A stretch of DNA of 64,000 bases from JAPULR01 sp965238215 (GTDB lineage: Bacteria > Chloroflexota > Dehalococcoidia > Lucifugimonadales > GCA-2712585), in assembly GCA_965238215.1 (NCBI GenBank), contig OZ250180.1, positions 868,001 through 932,000 on the forward strand, written 5' to 3'. The notes beneath the pieces were generated by a model. The model was not told the origin of the DNA and made no database searches. It was given only the letters and a program-made list of their open reading frames with translations. Position numbers and translations under genes: made by a program. This document shows positions 9,203 to 17,702 of this stretch, piece by piece (position 1 is the first letter of the stretch; each line of letters starts with the position of its first letter).

Positions 9203-10180
9203 CCCCCAGAATCCTCCAAGACGCCCTCCCTACTTGTCGTTCTGAGCACGGCGAATGACCTTGTCGTCTCTAGCTAACCCGTTGCCTTTTCCAGAAGTGC
9301 GCCCATTGTCCCCGCCGGCTCCCCTCGTCATTCTCAAATATGTGGCATGTCATTCTGAGCAACCCAGTCATGTCATTCTGAGCGCAGCGAAGAATCTCGT
9401 CGCCCCACTCCCAACCCTCCACCACACCTTCTCCCATAGGGCGTCCCTCGTGCGCGCCCTTTCCACCTTCCCCCGTAGGGGCACCCCTCGTGGGCGTCCC
9501 CCCCGGAAACAATCCGTTACATCACCCGTAGGGGCAGGTTTCAAACCTGCCCTTGCTCCTCCCCCGTAGGGGCGGTTCGAGAACCGCCCGCTCCCGTCAT
9601 TCCCCCCGCCTGTTATTACTATGAAAATGGACTGCCCCTATGCTGTTGAAACCCACGTTGTTAGCAATTCGTAGGGGTGGTTCGAGAACCGCCCGCTCCC
9701 GTCATTCCCGGACATGTCAAATGTCATCCCAAGTCCCGCCCCATGTCATTCCGAGTCCCTCGAGGAATCTCGCCACCCCACGCTCAACCTTCCCCACACC
9801 TTCCCCCCTTCTGCACCCCTCAGGGGCGCCCTTCTCGGAAACAATCCGTCACATCACCCGTAGGGGCAGGTTTCAAACCTGCCCTTGCTCCTCCCCCGTA
9901 GGGGCGGTTCGAGAACCGCCCGCTCCCGTCATTCAATGACGTGTTACATGTCATTCCGAGTCCCTCGAGGAATCTCGCCACCCCACGCTCAACCTTCCCC
10001 ACACCTTCCCACGCAGGACGCCCCTCGTGGGCGTCCCCCTCGGAAACAATCCGTCACATCACCCGTAGGGGAAGGTTTCAAATCTGCCCCTGCTCCTTCC
10101 CCATAGGGTGGGTTCGAGAACCGCCCTCCTCCTCAACCCTCCCCCTCTCCTCCACCACCGACAACCAGTCATCCTCAGAA
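9203..10180. repeat. Tract of dispersed palindromic repeats
   Basis: Nearly a kilobase without a gene. It is built from interleaved copies of short palindromes. These include the GGCGGTTCGAGAACCGCC type (near 9574, 9675 and 9900), the GCAGGTTTCAAACCTGC type (near 9535 and 9870), the GTCCCTCGTGGGCG type, and GTCATTCTGAGCG...GAATCTCG. A copy of the 'ATTACTATGAAAAT...CTGTTGAA' repeat lies near 9616-9680. The block from about 9735 to 9935 is repeated with small changes at 9950-10120, showing local tandem duplication. Confidence 0.7.
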
Positions 10181-10585
10181 TTAACCCTCCAACAACGACA
10201 GAAACCTGGGTGCGTTAAGAATTCTGGTTCCCAAATGCTTCCCCAAAGGCAACAAGTGTCACCGATCGCCCGTCACCAAGTAATCAGCGACAACAGTCTC
10301 GGCGCACTCCAGGATACGGTTGTCTGCGTGGTCTCCTTCAATCACTTGCAGCCGTATAGTGGGTTCAACGACTGTAGCAAAGGCCCACAACACCCTGACA
10401 GCCTCGGATGAGCGTTCCTCCCCCCAACCAAACTTGCACACAAGCACCCCGGCCACTTCCTCCAAGATGAATGAGGATTGGCACAACTCGTACCGACCCC
10501 TTAGACTAAGGTCAAGGACTAATCGTTCGTTACCAGGAAAGTTCAAGCCTGAGACAATGACGTTGGTGTCCAAGACGACCCTCAT
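10181..10585 (-). pseudogene. PIN-domain toxin of a type II TA pair, interrupted by a TGA
   Basis: The frame starts MRVVLDTNVIVSGLNFPG, with the first PIN-domain Asp in LDTNV. It continues through SSFILEEV and EGDHADNRILECAETVVADYLVTGDR, which carries the remaining acidic residues. A TGA at 10259-10261 stops it after 108 residues. The same frame then continues HLLPLGKHLGTRILNAPRFLS to a TAA at 10181. This is the C-terminus normally found in this COG1569-type family, so I read the TGA as a nonsense change of an Arg codon (CGA to TGA). The catalytic core is upstream of the stop, so partial activity is possible. The start overlaps the antitoxin stop by 4 bases. Confidence 0.8.
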
Positions 10586-10842
10586 GCTTGGAGTCGGTCG
10601 CCAACCTCAGCCCGATATTCCTCCACCAGGTCAGCCACGTCCTTGAGGCTAATCCCTTTCTCCCTCGCCCTCCGCTCTCCATCCTGGAGCAGATGCCTCC
10701 ACTCGCACTCCTCCATGTAACGAAGCACAGCCTCCCTCAGAAACTCACTCCTGGACCTCCCCTGCCGTCGCGTCACCCGGTCCACCTTCTCCTCCATCTC
10801 CGGGGCCAGCGAGAACGTAATCGTCTTCGTCGTTCTTGCCAT
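10582..10842 (-). CDS. Ribbon-helix-helix antitoxin
   Basis: An 86-residue protein starting MARTTKTITFSLAPEMEEKV. The strand TKTITFSL followed by two helices (APEMEEKVDRVTRRQG and SRSEFLREAVLRYMEE) is the CopG/MetJ-type ribbon-helix-helix DNA-binding fold. The charged C-terminal tail probably binds and neutralises the PIN toxin. Antitoxin and toxin overlap by 4 bases (ATGA), the classical translational coupling of such pairs. It would also repress its own operon, as in related systems. The gene is intact although its toxin partner carries a stop. Confidence 0.85.
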   Translation of the reverse strand: MARTTKTITFSLAPEMEEKVDRVTRRQGRSRSEFLREAVLRYMEECEWRHLLQDGERRAREKGISLKDVADLVEEYRAEVGDRLQA

Positions 10843-11571
10843 CTGCGCCCCCCTCGTTTCTGAGCCTTAATCAATTGTCTGAGTATCTCAACGCCCCCGC
10901 CCACGTCTCCATCCTCTACGTAGGGCCAAGCCTGGTGTGTCCGACCCCCTTTCCGTCATTCCCGCGTCGGCGGGAATCCATCATTCATCCGCCCCCACAC
11001 CTGTCATTACTATGAAAATAGGTCGTCCCCTTGCTGTTGAAGCCCACCTTGCTAGCAACCCGTAGGGGCGGTTCGGGAACCGCCCTTTCAACTTCCATGT
11101 GATTCAAACCCCTCCGTTATTCCCGCGAAGAGCCCGCCCCCCATGCCCATTTTCATCCCCTTACGTGGCCTCTCCAGACCATAGTGATTCCGAGTCCCTC
11201 GAGGAATCTCGCCACCCCACACTCAACCCTCCCCACACACCTTCTCTCGTAGGGCGACCCTCGTGGGCGCCAGTCTCGGTAACAATCCGTCACATCCCCT
11301 GTAGCAGCAGGTTTCAACCCCGCCCTTGCTCCTCCCCGGACGTGTTACATGTCATTCCGAGTCCCTCGAGGAATCTCGTCGCTCTACGCTCAACCCTCCC
11401 CACACTGTTCCTCGTAGGGGCCTCCCTCGTGGGCGCCCTTCCCCACCCCACCCACCCCCATCCCGCCCAAGTCCGCAGCCCCTACCCTATGGTTCTCCCT
11501 TCCTGCCCCAATACAATGTATAGCTATCACGTTCTACCAACGCCCCACATTCTCCGTCCCAACGAGAAACC
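10843..11571. repeat. Repeat tract between the TA pair and the MFS gene
   Basis: No gene is seen. It contains GTCATTCCCGCG...GGGAATCC, a copy of the 'CATTACTATGAAAATAG' repeat at about 11003-11070, a GGCGGTTCGGGAACCGCC palindrome near 11067, and several GTCATTCCGAGTCCCTCGAGGAATCTCG units. CAATACAATG near 11510 may contain a -10 element (TACAAT) for the MFS gene. Confidence 0.6.
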
Positions 11572-13014
11572 GTGCGTCCCAGAATCAAAAAACCCCTCTT
11601 CCACCTCATAAGAAACCGGAACTTCCAGTTTCTATTGAGCAACGGCAGCATCTCCTCCAGCGGAGACATGTCCGAGCTCCTCGTCATGGGTTGGTTCATC
11701 CATCAGCTCACCGGCTCTCCGTGGCAGGTGGCTCTGCTGGGCCTCAGCCACACCGTCTCCATGTTCGCCTTCACCCTCCTCGCCGGTGCCATCGGCGACC
11801 GGAAGGACCGGCGACACATCATCATGGCCTCCAATCTAGTCAGCTTGGCTGTTGTCGCTGGTGTGCTGGTCATCCTCCTAATTGGGTCCGTCGATCCCTA
11901 CTTCCTTTTCATTGCCGCCGCCATCCGAGGGGCCTGTCGGGCCTTCGACAACACCAGCCGCAGGGCCCTCATGTTCCACGTTGTCGGCCAAGACAACCTC
12001 GTGCAGGCCATCTCCTTGGAGCAGTTGGGATTCAGCGCCGGCAGAATCGTCGGCCCCCTCGTCATTGGAGTCCTTCTCCTGATATCGGGCACCGCCATCA
12101 GCGTCTACGCTCTCCTGACCGGCCTCTACCTTTTTGGCTTCGTCTGCATATTCCTGCTGAAGACCCCTCCCGTGGTTACGTCCCTTGCCCGCCGTCCCGT
12201 CATCAAAAGCATCGGCGAAGGACTGAAATATGCTTATTCCACCCCTGCCATTGCCGGCGTGCTGACCGCCAGTGTGGTTATGAACGTATTATTCCAATAC
12301 CACCTATTCATCCCCGTCATTGCCGCCGATCACCTACACGTCGGCCCTGGCCTCATGGGCCTCCTCGCCGCCGCCGACGGCATCGGCTTCGTTTGTGGGT
12401 CCCTCCTCATCGGATTGCTGGAAAGCCGCATCAAAATCAGCGGCAGAATCTTCCTTAGCGGCTGCCTCGGCGTGTCCGTCTTCCTCCTCGCATTCGCCCT
12501 TTCCCCCTGGTTCCTCCTCTCCTTCCTCATCCTCATCGCCATGGGCATCTTCCAGTGCGGTTTCTCCACAATGCAGAGCGGAATCCTCCTCACCAGCAGC
12601 CCAACCAACTTCCACAGCCGCGTATTTGGCGCCCAGGGTTTGGCCATCAGCACCGGACAGATGGGCAACGTCGAAATTGGCGCACTCGCGTCCATCTTCG
12701 GCATGAGCGTCGCCCTCACCGCCAACGCGATAGGGGGGTTTATTCTTCTCCTGCTCATAGTAATCTTCATGCCCGCCTTGCGTCGGCCCATAGAAAGGGT
12801 GGAAGATCTCCCCGACGATGCGCCCAGCCCACCAACCCCACCACCACAGGAGCCCGGCGTATTCACCAAACCACCCTCCGGCCCCAACAGACGACTCTGG
12901 AGACGTCTCAGCCTCAGGCAACGCCGCAACCTCCTTCGTCAGAAGCTGGACGATTTACGAAGGAACCGCCCCAAAAAACCGGACCCAGACCAACCCCCTG
13001 AACCACCCACGTAG
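11572..13014 (+). CDS. MFS transporter with a charged proline-rich tail
   Basis: A 480-residue major facilitator of the MFS_3/EntS-like type, expected to have about 12 membrane helices. It has an early RNRNFQFLLSNGSISSSGDMSELLVMGWFIHQLTGSPWQVALLG segment. The A-loop motif is present as GAIGDRKDRRHII near residue 76, and RRALMFHVVGQDNLVQA is typical of the subfamily. Hydrophobic helices alternate to about residue 405. The remaining 75 residues are hydrophilic, with many Pro, Arg and Lys, and presumably lie in the cytoplasm. The GTG at 11572 is the best start because no ATG fits. It may export a siderophore or drug. Repeat DNA lies on both sides, so it appears monocistronic. Confidence 0.87.
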   Translation: MRPRIKKPLFHLIRNRNFQFLLSNGSISSSGDMSELLVMGWFIHQLTGSPWQVALLGLSHTVSMFAFTLLAGAIGDRKDRRHIIMASNLVSLAVVAGVLVILLIGSVDPYFLFIAAAIRGACRAFDNTSRRALMFHVVGQDNLVQAISLEQLGFSAGRIVGPLVIGVLLLISGTAISVYALLTGLYLFGFVCIFLLKTPPVVTSLARRPVIKSIGEGLKYAYSTPAIAGVLTASVVMNVLFQYHLFIPVIAADHLHVGPGLMGLLAAADGIGFVCGSLLIGLLESRIKISGRIFLSGCLGVSVFLLAFALSPWFLLSFLILIAMGIFQCGFSTMQSGILLTSSPTNFHSRVFGAQGLAISTGQMGNVEIGALASIFGMSVALTANAIGGFILLLLIVIFMPALRRPIERVEDLPDDAPSPPTPPPQEPGVFTKPPSGPNRRLWRRLSLRQRRNLLRQKLDDLRRNRPKKPDPDQPPEPPT

Positions 13015-13481
13015 GGGCATCCCTCGCGGACGCCCACTCCCTCCGTTTTTCCCGCGTAGAGCCTGCCCTCGTGAAGACGGGGGCGGGAATCCATCTTCCC
13101 CTCGCCCTCCACCCCTCCGTAACGCTCCTTCACACGTAGGGGCAGGTTTGAAACCTGCCCCCTCCCTCCGTTTTCCCTGCGGAGAGCCTGCCCTCGTGAA
13201 GACGGGGGCGGGAATCCATCTCCCCAACCCCTCTACCATTCTCGCACCTGGAGACCTTTGCATAACCGTCATTCCGGCAAAAGCCGGAATCCAGAATCCC
13301 ATGATTTAGCTATGTCAAGAGTCGTTCTACACCGCCATTTGAATGCGATTCGATAGTTATGCAAAGGTCTCCACCTGCGGGGACGGAATCCAGCCTCGCC
13401 CTCCACCCCTCCGTAACGCTCCTTCACACGTAGGGGCAGGTTTGAAACCTGCCCCCTCCCCCGACATTCTATCGTTGCACG
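13015..13481. repeat. Composite repeat block
   Basis: No gene is seen. A unit made of a CCCGCGTAGAGCCTGCC...GGGCGGGAATCC part, a CGCCCTCCACCCCTCCGTAACG spacer and the GCAGGTTTGAAACCTGC palindrome occurs at about 13040-13162. It recurs partly at 13165-13230 and 13385-13460. Further copies lie inside the hsdS remnant (13978-14078) and near 17050-17132. The 123-bp family A element at 13250-13372 has inserted within it. Confidence 0.65.
13250..13372 (+). mobile_element. MITE-like element, family A, copy 2
   Basis: A 123-bp unit with ends GGAGACCTTTGCATAA / TTATGCAAAGGTCTCC, flanked by ACCT at 13246-13249 and 13373-13376. The interior is close to copies 4 and 5. Confidence 0.88.
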
Positions 13482-14165
13482 TCATTCCGAACTCAACGAA
13501 AAATCAACCATCGCCTGCCGAACATCCAACTTACCCGTGACCACGTCGGAGATGAGGCGAGTTCGGTACTCCTTCAGCAGTTCGATCTGCCGGCGGGCGC
13601 GGACGATGGCAGCGTCAATATCAGCGGTAGCCGTGTCCAGGTACCGCACAATGGCGGTCTGCTCAGGGAGCGGCAGGAGAGGGAGGCGTGTGTACCGATG
13701 AATTTCCAACCCGCACGGGGCATTTGGTCCCCAAAAGTCGATGCATCAATTACATGAATAGCTGGTTTGGAACGTAGGAACTGCTCAAGAAACCCTAGTG
13801 ACAGATTCCTATTGCGGCGTCGGAGCACCAAAATTCGCCTACGCAAAGCCCATTCCGGCATGGTCGAGTATCTTTAGCCAGGTAGGGCCTCAACTTGCCG
13901 AAGAGTACGTCTCCATCCCCAAACCGTTTCATCTGGCTATCGAATCCAACCCCATTGCCAGCAGCGCAGAACCCACTCCCTCCGTTTTTCCCGCGAAGGC
14001 GGGAATCCATCTTTCCCACGCCCTCCACCCTTCCGCAAAACCCCTTCACACGTAGGGGCAGGTTCCAAACCTGCCCCCATCCGAACCGGCACCTCGCCCA
14101 GCCAAGAAACGCTGGGAGGGCTTGTAGGCGGAGTACGGCTTGTATTTGGCAACGCCCGTTGCATA
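13482..14165 (-). pseudogene. hsdS: Remnant of type I restriction specificity subunit (HsdS)
   Basis: Pieces of an HsdS protein can be read in order on the minus strand, in changing frames. The N-terminal YKPS / SWLGEVPVRM is near 14085-14150. FDSQMKRFGDGDVLFGKLRPYLAK is near 13900-13950, NRNLSLGFLEQFLRSKPAIHVIDASTFG near 13740-13820, and the conserved distal end LPLLPLPEQTAIVRYLDTATADIDAA...LLKEYRTRLISDVVTGKLDV near 13500-13680. At least three frameshifts separate these parts. The first target-recognition region is replaced by a copy of the composite palindromic repeat. No hsdR or hsdM is present. The gene cannot make a working subunit. It points to a former restriction locus beside the TIR operon. 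Confidence 0.85.
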
Positions 14166-14174
14166 GGGCTAACG

Positions 14175-14744
14175 CTACCACCCATCTAAACAACTGCCAC
14201 CTATGTTGCCTTGCAACAACGGCCTGCCGCTGTCAGGGAGAATCTTCTTTCGCCGACTGAACGCTTCTTCTATCCATTGATGAACTTTGTCTCGTCTTCC
14301 CGAACGCTTCCATGGCCAATCGTAAAGCTCCGCATACGCGTTTTTGCCATCGATGTTATCCGCGAGTCTGGCAGGTATCAATCTATCGCAGTATTCTTCC
14401 GATCCGTAGTCCGGGTGTTCAGGCAACAAGACGCCCAAAAGACCGCACCTTCGGTTGAAGTCAGTGTCTCGAATACTGAAATGAATCTCCAAGTCCACGT
14501 GCATTCGCTGCCAAGTGCATGGCCCGATAAGCACTATGGCTACGGAAGACTGACGGATGTATTCATCACGTATCTCCCGGCTAATCGCCGCCGCGACCAA
14601 CCCGGTGTCGTCAATGTCATCTTCGTCTACCGAAACGTCCGAGACCAAATCCCCCATCATCTGGCGGAAGCGTCTCTTGTATTCGCGATCTTCATCGTGG
14701 CAACTAATGAACACCTTGTGTCTCGGGATCTTTTTTACGGTCAA
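14175..14744 (-). CDS. TIR-like (ThsB/DUF1863-type) protein, second copy
   Basis: About 189 residues beginning VKKIPRHKVFISCHDED, a TIR-like fold of the type found in Thoeris ThsB proteins. Visible family features are the first strand KVFISCHDEDREYKRRF, SVDEDDIDD, the IRDEYIRQSSVAIVLIGPCTW strand, and HVDLEIHFSI, where the catalytic-site Glu of TIR NADases is expected, followed by GLLGVLLPEHPDY. I place the start at the TTG at 14742-14744, overlapping the stop of the preceding membrane-protein gene (TTGA). A longer open frame reaches 14903 but only reads the other gene out of frame. It is the last gene of the operon. It may produce a nucleotide signal from NAD, by analogy with ThsB. Confidence 0.75.
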   Translation of the reverse strand: MTVKKIPRHKVFISCHDEDREYKRRFRQMMGDLVSDVSVDEDDIDDTGLVAAAISREIRDEYIRQSSVAIVLIGPCTWQRMHVDLEIHFSIRDTDFNRRCGLLGVLLPEHPDYGSEEYCDRLIPARLADNIDGKNAYAELYDWPWKRSGRRDKVHQWIEEAFSRRKKILPDSGRPLLQGNIGGSCLDGW

Positions 14745-15003
14745 GACAGCCCTTTGTTGCCCGGAGCGTCGGACGGAATTATGAGCAGCCAAGCGAGGAT
14801 AATGGTGAGGGCAACTAAGGGATAGAACAGCCAAATGGAGACGGAACGCAAACAGCGCACTACGGCGAGAAGCCCCATGCCCGTTGGAGCCACCTCGTAA
14901 CATCGTCGGGCTTGAGCGGGCCTTGGTGAAGCTTCTTGACGAACCCGTTTTGCGACTTGATGAACGCCCGCTCCAACGCCAAATAATAGGCGTCCAGAAC
15001 TAG
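14741..15003 (-). pseudogene. 3' part of the small membrane protein gene split by IS5
   Basis: Downstream of the insertion the interrupted gene continues VLDAYYLALERAFIKSQNGFVKKLHQ to RWLQRAWGFSP, where a stop at 14860 is met. The neighbouring frame then carries the expected hydrophobic C-terminal helix (SVSIWLFYPLVALTIILAWLLI), ending at 14741. A second frameshift near 14865 is therefore likely. Together with the 5' part at 16216-16424 this makes one gene broken by an insertion and two frame changes. Confidence 0.8.
15000..15003. repeat. Target-site duplication (left) of the IS5-type element
   Basis: CTAG at 15000-15003 matches CTAG at 16216-16219. Removing the element and one CTAG restores the reading frame of the host gene as LFLVLDAYYLAL. 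This proves the boundaries without outside data. CTAG fits the YTAR target known for the IS5 subgroup. Confidence 0.9.
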
Positions 15004-16215
15004 GAACACTCTGAACAAGCCCCAGTTGTCTATCACATAGTAGAATGCGAAACAGAATAGAGAGAAATGCCTGGGGTGAAGCCACGATGCACCAGCCGAC
15101 CTTTGGAGACTTGGAGTACGAAAGCAAGAAGCGTAAGACCCGTCGGGAGATATTCCTGGAGCGGATGGATGGCCTGATCCCGTGGGGTCTGCTGGAAGAG
15201 CGGATACGCCCGTACTATCCCAAGGCGGGCCGGGGCCGTCGGCCCTACGAGTTGTCGGCGATGCTGCGGATACACTGTGTGCAACTGTTCTACAATCTGA
15301 GTGACCCTGGGATGGAGGACCTGCTCTACGAGGCGGAGTCGGTGAGGCGGTTCGTGGGACTGAGGCTCTCAGGCCCGTTGCCGGACGAGACAACAATACT
15401 GAACTTCCGACATCTGCTGGAAGAGCGCCAGTTGGGGGAGGGACTGATGGAGGAGATCAATCGCCACCTGGCATCCCAAGGACTGCGGCTGCGGGAGGGT
15501 ACGATAGTGGACGCCAGCATCATAGAGGCGCCGTCGTCGACGAAGAATGGCGCTTGTGAGCGAGACCCACAGATGCGTCAGACAAAGAAGGGGAACGAGT
15601 GGCGCTTTGGTATGAAAGTGCATATCGGGGTGGACGCCGAGACGGGGATAGTGCATAGCATGAGTACGACATCCGCCAACGTACATGACGTGACGGAGGC
15701 GCACCGGCTGCTGCACGGAGGAGAGAAGCGGGTGTGGGGAGATGCGGGGTATCAGGGAGTGGCCAAGCGGTATGAGAATAGGGGCTTGGAGGTGGAATGG
15801 CGGGTGGCCATGAGGCCTGGGAGACGGCGGCAACTGGAGCGTGGGAGTGAGGAAGCGGTAGAGGAGAGGCGGAAGGCGTCTATCAGGGCCAAGGTGGAGC
15901 ATCCGTTCCTGTGGGTGAAGCGACGCTTCGGGTACGCCAAGGTTCGATACCGGGGATTGGCCAAGAACACGCAACGGCTGGCGTTGCTGTTGGGACTTAC
16001 CAACCTGATAACGGCGGAGCGTTACTTGGCGGCTTGAGAGGGCCTGCCTGCGCCCCACAAAGAGGCGTGGTCACTACCACGCCCCGACTGAGGTGACTTA
16101 GGGCCTCACGGGCTTCCCCGCGTACACCGTAAGAACCCCATGTGGGGCTCCAACGTCTCCGATAACCCCCACGGACTATTATATGCAACCAGTATCACGT
16201 TGTTCAGAGGTTCCC
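15004..16215 (+). mobile_element. Complete IS5-family insertion sequence, 1212 bp
   Basis: The element runs from GAACACTCTGAACAA on the left to the complement of GGAACCTCTGAACAA on the right. These imperfect inverted repeats share CTCTGAACAA, and CTAG is duplicated outside. It holds one intact transposase gene and about 180 bases of non-coding right end. It lies antisense to the TIR operon and splits its middle gene. A decayed relative is at 58391-58965. Confidence 0.93.
15087..16037 (+). CDS. IS5-family transposase
   Basis: A DDE transposase of about 316 residues. The ATG at 15087 (MHQPTFGDLEYESKKRKTRREI) is the natural start; the frame is open from 15045 with a less plausible leader. The N-terminal domain carries YPKAGRGRRPYELSAMLRIHCVQLFYNLSDPGMEDLLYE. 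The catalytic Asp residues are in TIVDASII and VWGDAGYQG, and the Glu is in AKVEHPFLWVKRRFG. The DDE order and the Y-(2)-R-(3)-E-(6)-K-like signature around YRGLAKN fit the IS5 group. The gene appears intact, so the element may still be active. Its copy near 58.4 kb is dead. Confidence 0.93.
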   Translation: MHQPTFGDLEYESKKRKTRREIFLERMDGLIPWGLLEERIRPYYPKAGRGRRPYELSAMLRIHCVQLFYNLSDPGMEDLLYEAESVRRFVGLRLSGPLPDETTILNFRHLLEERQLGEGLMEEINRHLASQGLRLREGTIVDASIIEAPSSTKNGACERDPQMRQTKKGNEWRFGMKVHIGVDAETGIVHSMSTTSANVHDVTEAHRLLHGGEKRVWGDAGYQGVAKRYENRGLEVEWRVAMRPGRRRQLERGSEEAVEERRKASIRAKVEHPFLWVKRRFGYAKVRYRGLAKNTQRLALLLGLTNLITAERYLAA

Positions 16216-16424
16216 TAGGAACAAACCCGTCGGAACTAACGCTATCAGCGCAGCATCGGCTCCCCGGTCCGGGCCACTAGCACCAGCGTGGCGGCAACCA
16301 GGGTCACGCACCAAAACTTGCAGGAGCGGCTATTCTCGGCCATCCAGTTAATCACCCCCTGCATCATCTCCAGATGCGCTCGCACGGATGGGGAATCTTC
16401 GTTCAGGTTTGGTCGCTCAACCAT
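16216..16424 (-). pseudogene. 5' part of the small membrane protein gene split by IS5
   Basis: The frame begins MVERPNLNEDSPSVRAHLEMMQGVINWMAENSRSCKFWCVTLVAATLVLVA. This is an amphipathic start followed by a first membrane helix. GGAGGG lies 8 bases before the ATG at 16424. The published-style frame ends at a TGA at 16245. One base further the reading LIALVPTGLFL leads straight into the insertion point, so a 1-base deletion has occurred near 16248. The start lies just upstream of the TIR-like gene's stop, indicating translational coupling. The complete ancestral protein had at least three hydrophobic segments. Confidence 0.85.
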
Positions 16425-16428
16425 CCGC

Positions 16429-16932
16429 TCACCCTCCATAGTTATTCCGGATCCGGATAGCCTCCTCAACCCAGCCAGCTATGTTGTCAGCTATGTAGTT
16501 GTACACGTTTGTGCTGCGCTTGTACGGAGGGTTGTAGGCCTTAGCTAAGTTCGACAGTCTTCTTCCATTAACATAGAGGCTATAGAAGGGATTTGGGCCC
16601 TTCACAGTTTGCTTTCGATTGCTGTCCCGAAGGCTGTGAACGTGGATTCCCACCAATCCTCTTCCATCGTTCCAAGCCTTCCCTATCTCGTATCTTACCC
16701 ACTTGCGCCCCGACGTGTATCCGCCTATCAAGACAATGACGCATGACTTTCCATACATCTGGTCGTCAATCCACCTCTTAATTGCAGCTCCACCACCTCG
16801 CGTGACGGCCTCCCAAGCATTGTCGGAAACAGGCTTGTTGCCCTCGACCACGCCCATATTCCTAACCTCGGACGCCCTCCAATTGTCCAGTTTATAGTGG
16901 AAGGTAAAGAAGGTTCTCCTCCGGATAGCCAC
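16429..16932 (-). CDS. TIR-like (ThsB/DUF1863-type) protein, first copy
   Basis: A 167-residue protein that fits the ThsB TIR-like family (PF08937 type) well. It has RRRTFFTFHYKLDNWRASEVRNMGVV at the start, SDNAWEAV, IKRWIDDQMYGKSCVIVLIGGYTS, then RKWVRYEIGKAW with the expected catalytic Glu, and GLVGIHVHSLRD. I prefer the GTG at 16932 (MAIRRRTFF), which has AAAGGTGA upstream, over the GTG at 16947. In Thoeris such proteins sense phage and make an NAD-derived signal for an effector. Here the next gene encodes a small membrane protein and no ThsA is present. It is the first gene of the TIR-membrane-TIR operon. Confidence 0.85.
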   Translation of the reverse strand: MAIRRRTFFTFHYKLDNWRASEVRNMGVVEGNKPVSDNAWEAVTRGGGAAIKRWIDDQMYGKSCVIVLIGGYTSGRKWVRYEIGKAWNDGRGLVGIHVHSLRDSNRKQTVKGPNPFYSLYVNGRRLSNLAKAYNPPYKRSTNVYNYIADNIAGWVEEAIRIRNNYGG

Positions 16933-17168
16933 TTTCTTACCGATCACCTTTCATTTCAATCTCCGTAGTCATTGGATAATCATATCTTCCCCAATTCCAG
17001 AATAGACCTGAGATTGCGCGAGGGCAGAATGTCGAGTGTGCGTCCGCTCAGTCACGGGAATCCATCTTTCCATCGCCCTCCACCTCTCCGTAACGCTCCT
17101 TCACACGTAGGGGCAGGTTTCAAACCTGCCCCTTGTCGCCATTAACCCCACCAGGAACGGTCCCTCCT

Positions 17169-17642
17169 TCAGTCGGCGATAGCCGTCCCCATCCGCACCA
17201 CCTCGTCCCACTCCCCCCTCGTCACCGGCTGGACGGACAACCGCGCCCCCCTCCGAAGCACCATCATATCCTTCAACTCCGGCGCCGACTTCAGCATGTC
17301 CCGCGTAACCGGACGGAGGAATCGAGAGGTCGCCCTTATGTCAACCATGAACCAGAGGGGATTCTCCGGCGTGCTCTTCGGGTCCGGGTGCTCCGAGCCC
17401 GGGTCCCACGCCGTGAAGTCTGGGTATCCGCCCTTCACTACAACGGCGGTTCCAATCACCGCCAGGGGCTTCGTACTGCTGTGATAAAACAGCGCCTCGT
17501 CCCCCTCCTTTATGTCGTCACGCAACAAATTCCGCGCCTGATAATTTCGCACCCCATCCCACTCGGCCACCCCGTCTTCAACTAGATCGTCGAACGAGTA
17601 GGCGGAAGGTTCAGACTTGAAGAGCCAATAACTTTTAGCCAT
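17169..17642 (-). CDS. EVE-domain protein
   Basis: A 157-residue EVE-domain protein of the thymocyte-nuclear-protein-1 type. The ATG at 17642 gives MAKSYWLFKSEPSAYSFDDL, the characteristic family start. Further signatures are GVRNYQARNLLRDDIKEGDEALFYHSS, YPDFTAWDPGSEHPDPKS, NPLWFMVDI and LVLRRGARLSVQPVT-like text near the end. EVE domains belong to the PUA-like superfamily and are thought to bind modified nucleobases. It follows sdhE with about 60 bases between, but a functional link is not obvious. An upstream in-frame start at 17678 adds only 12 unlikely residues. Confidence 0.92.
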   Translation of the reverse strand: MAKSYWLFKSEPSAYSFDDLVEDGVAEWDGVRNYQARNLLRDDIKEGDEALFYHSSTKPLAVIGTAVVVKGGYPDFTAWDPGSEHPDPKSTPENPLWFMVDIRATSRFLRPVTRDMLKSAPELKDMMVLRRGARLSVQPVTRGEWDEVVRMGTAIAD

Positions 17643-17702
17643 AAGCCATCCTCTGAAGGAAGCGACCCCGTTCACCAACCGGACGGCTGACGAAACAGAA
17701 GC

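Noticed and set aside
15045..15086. Earlier in-frame start for the IS5 transposase
   Set aside because: The extra residues (MRNRIERNAWGEAT) are encoded by the IS left end. The ATG at 15087 matches the conserved beginning better.
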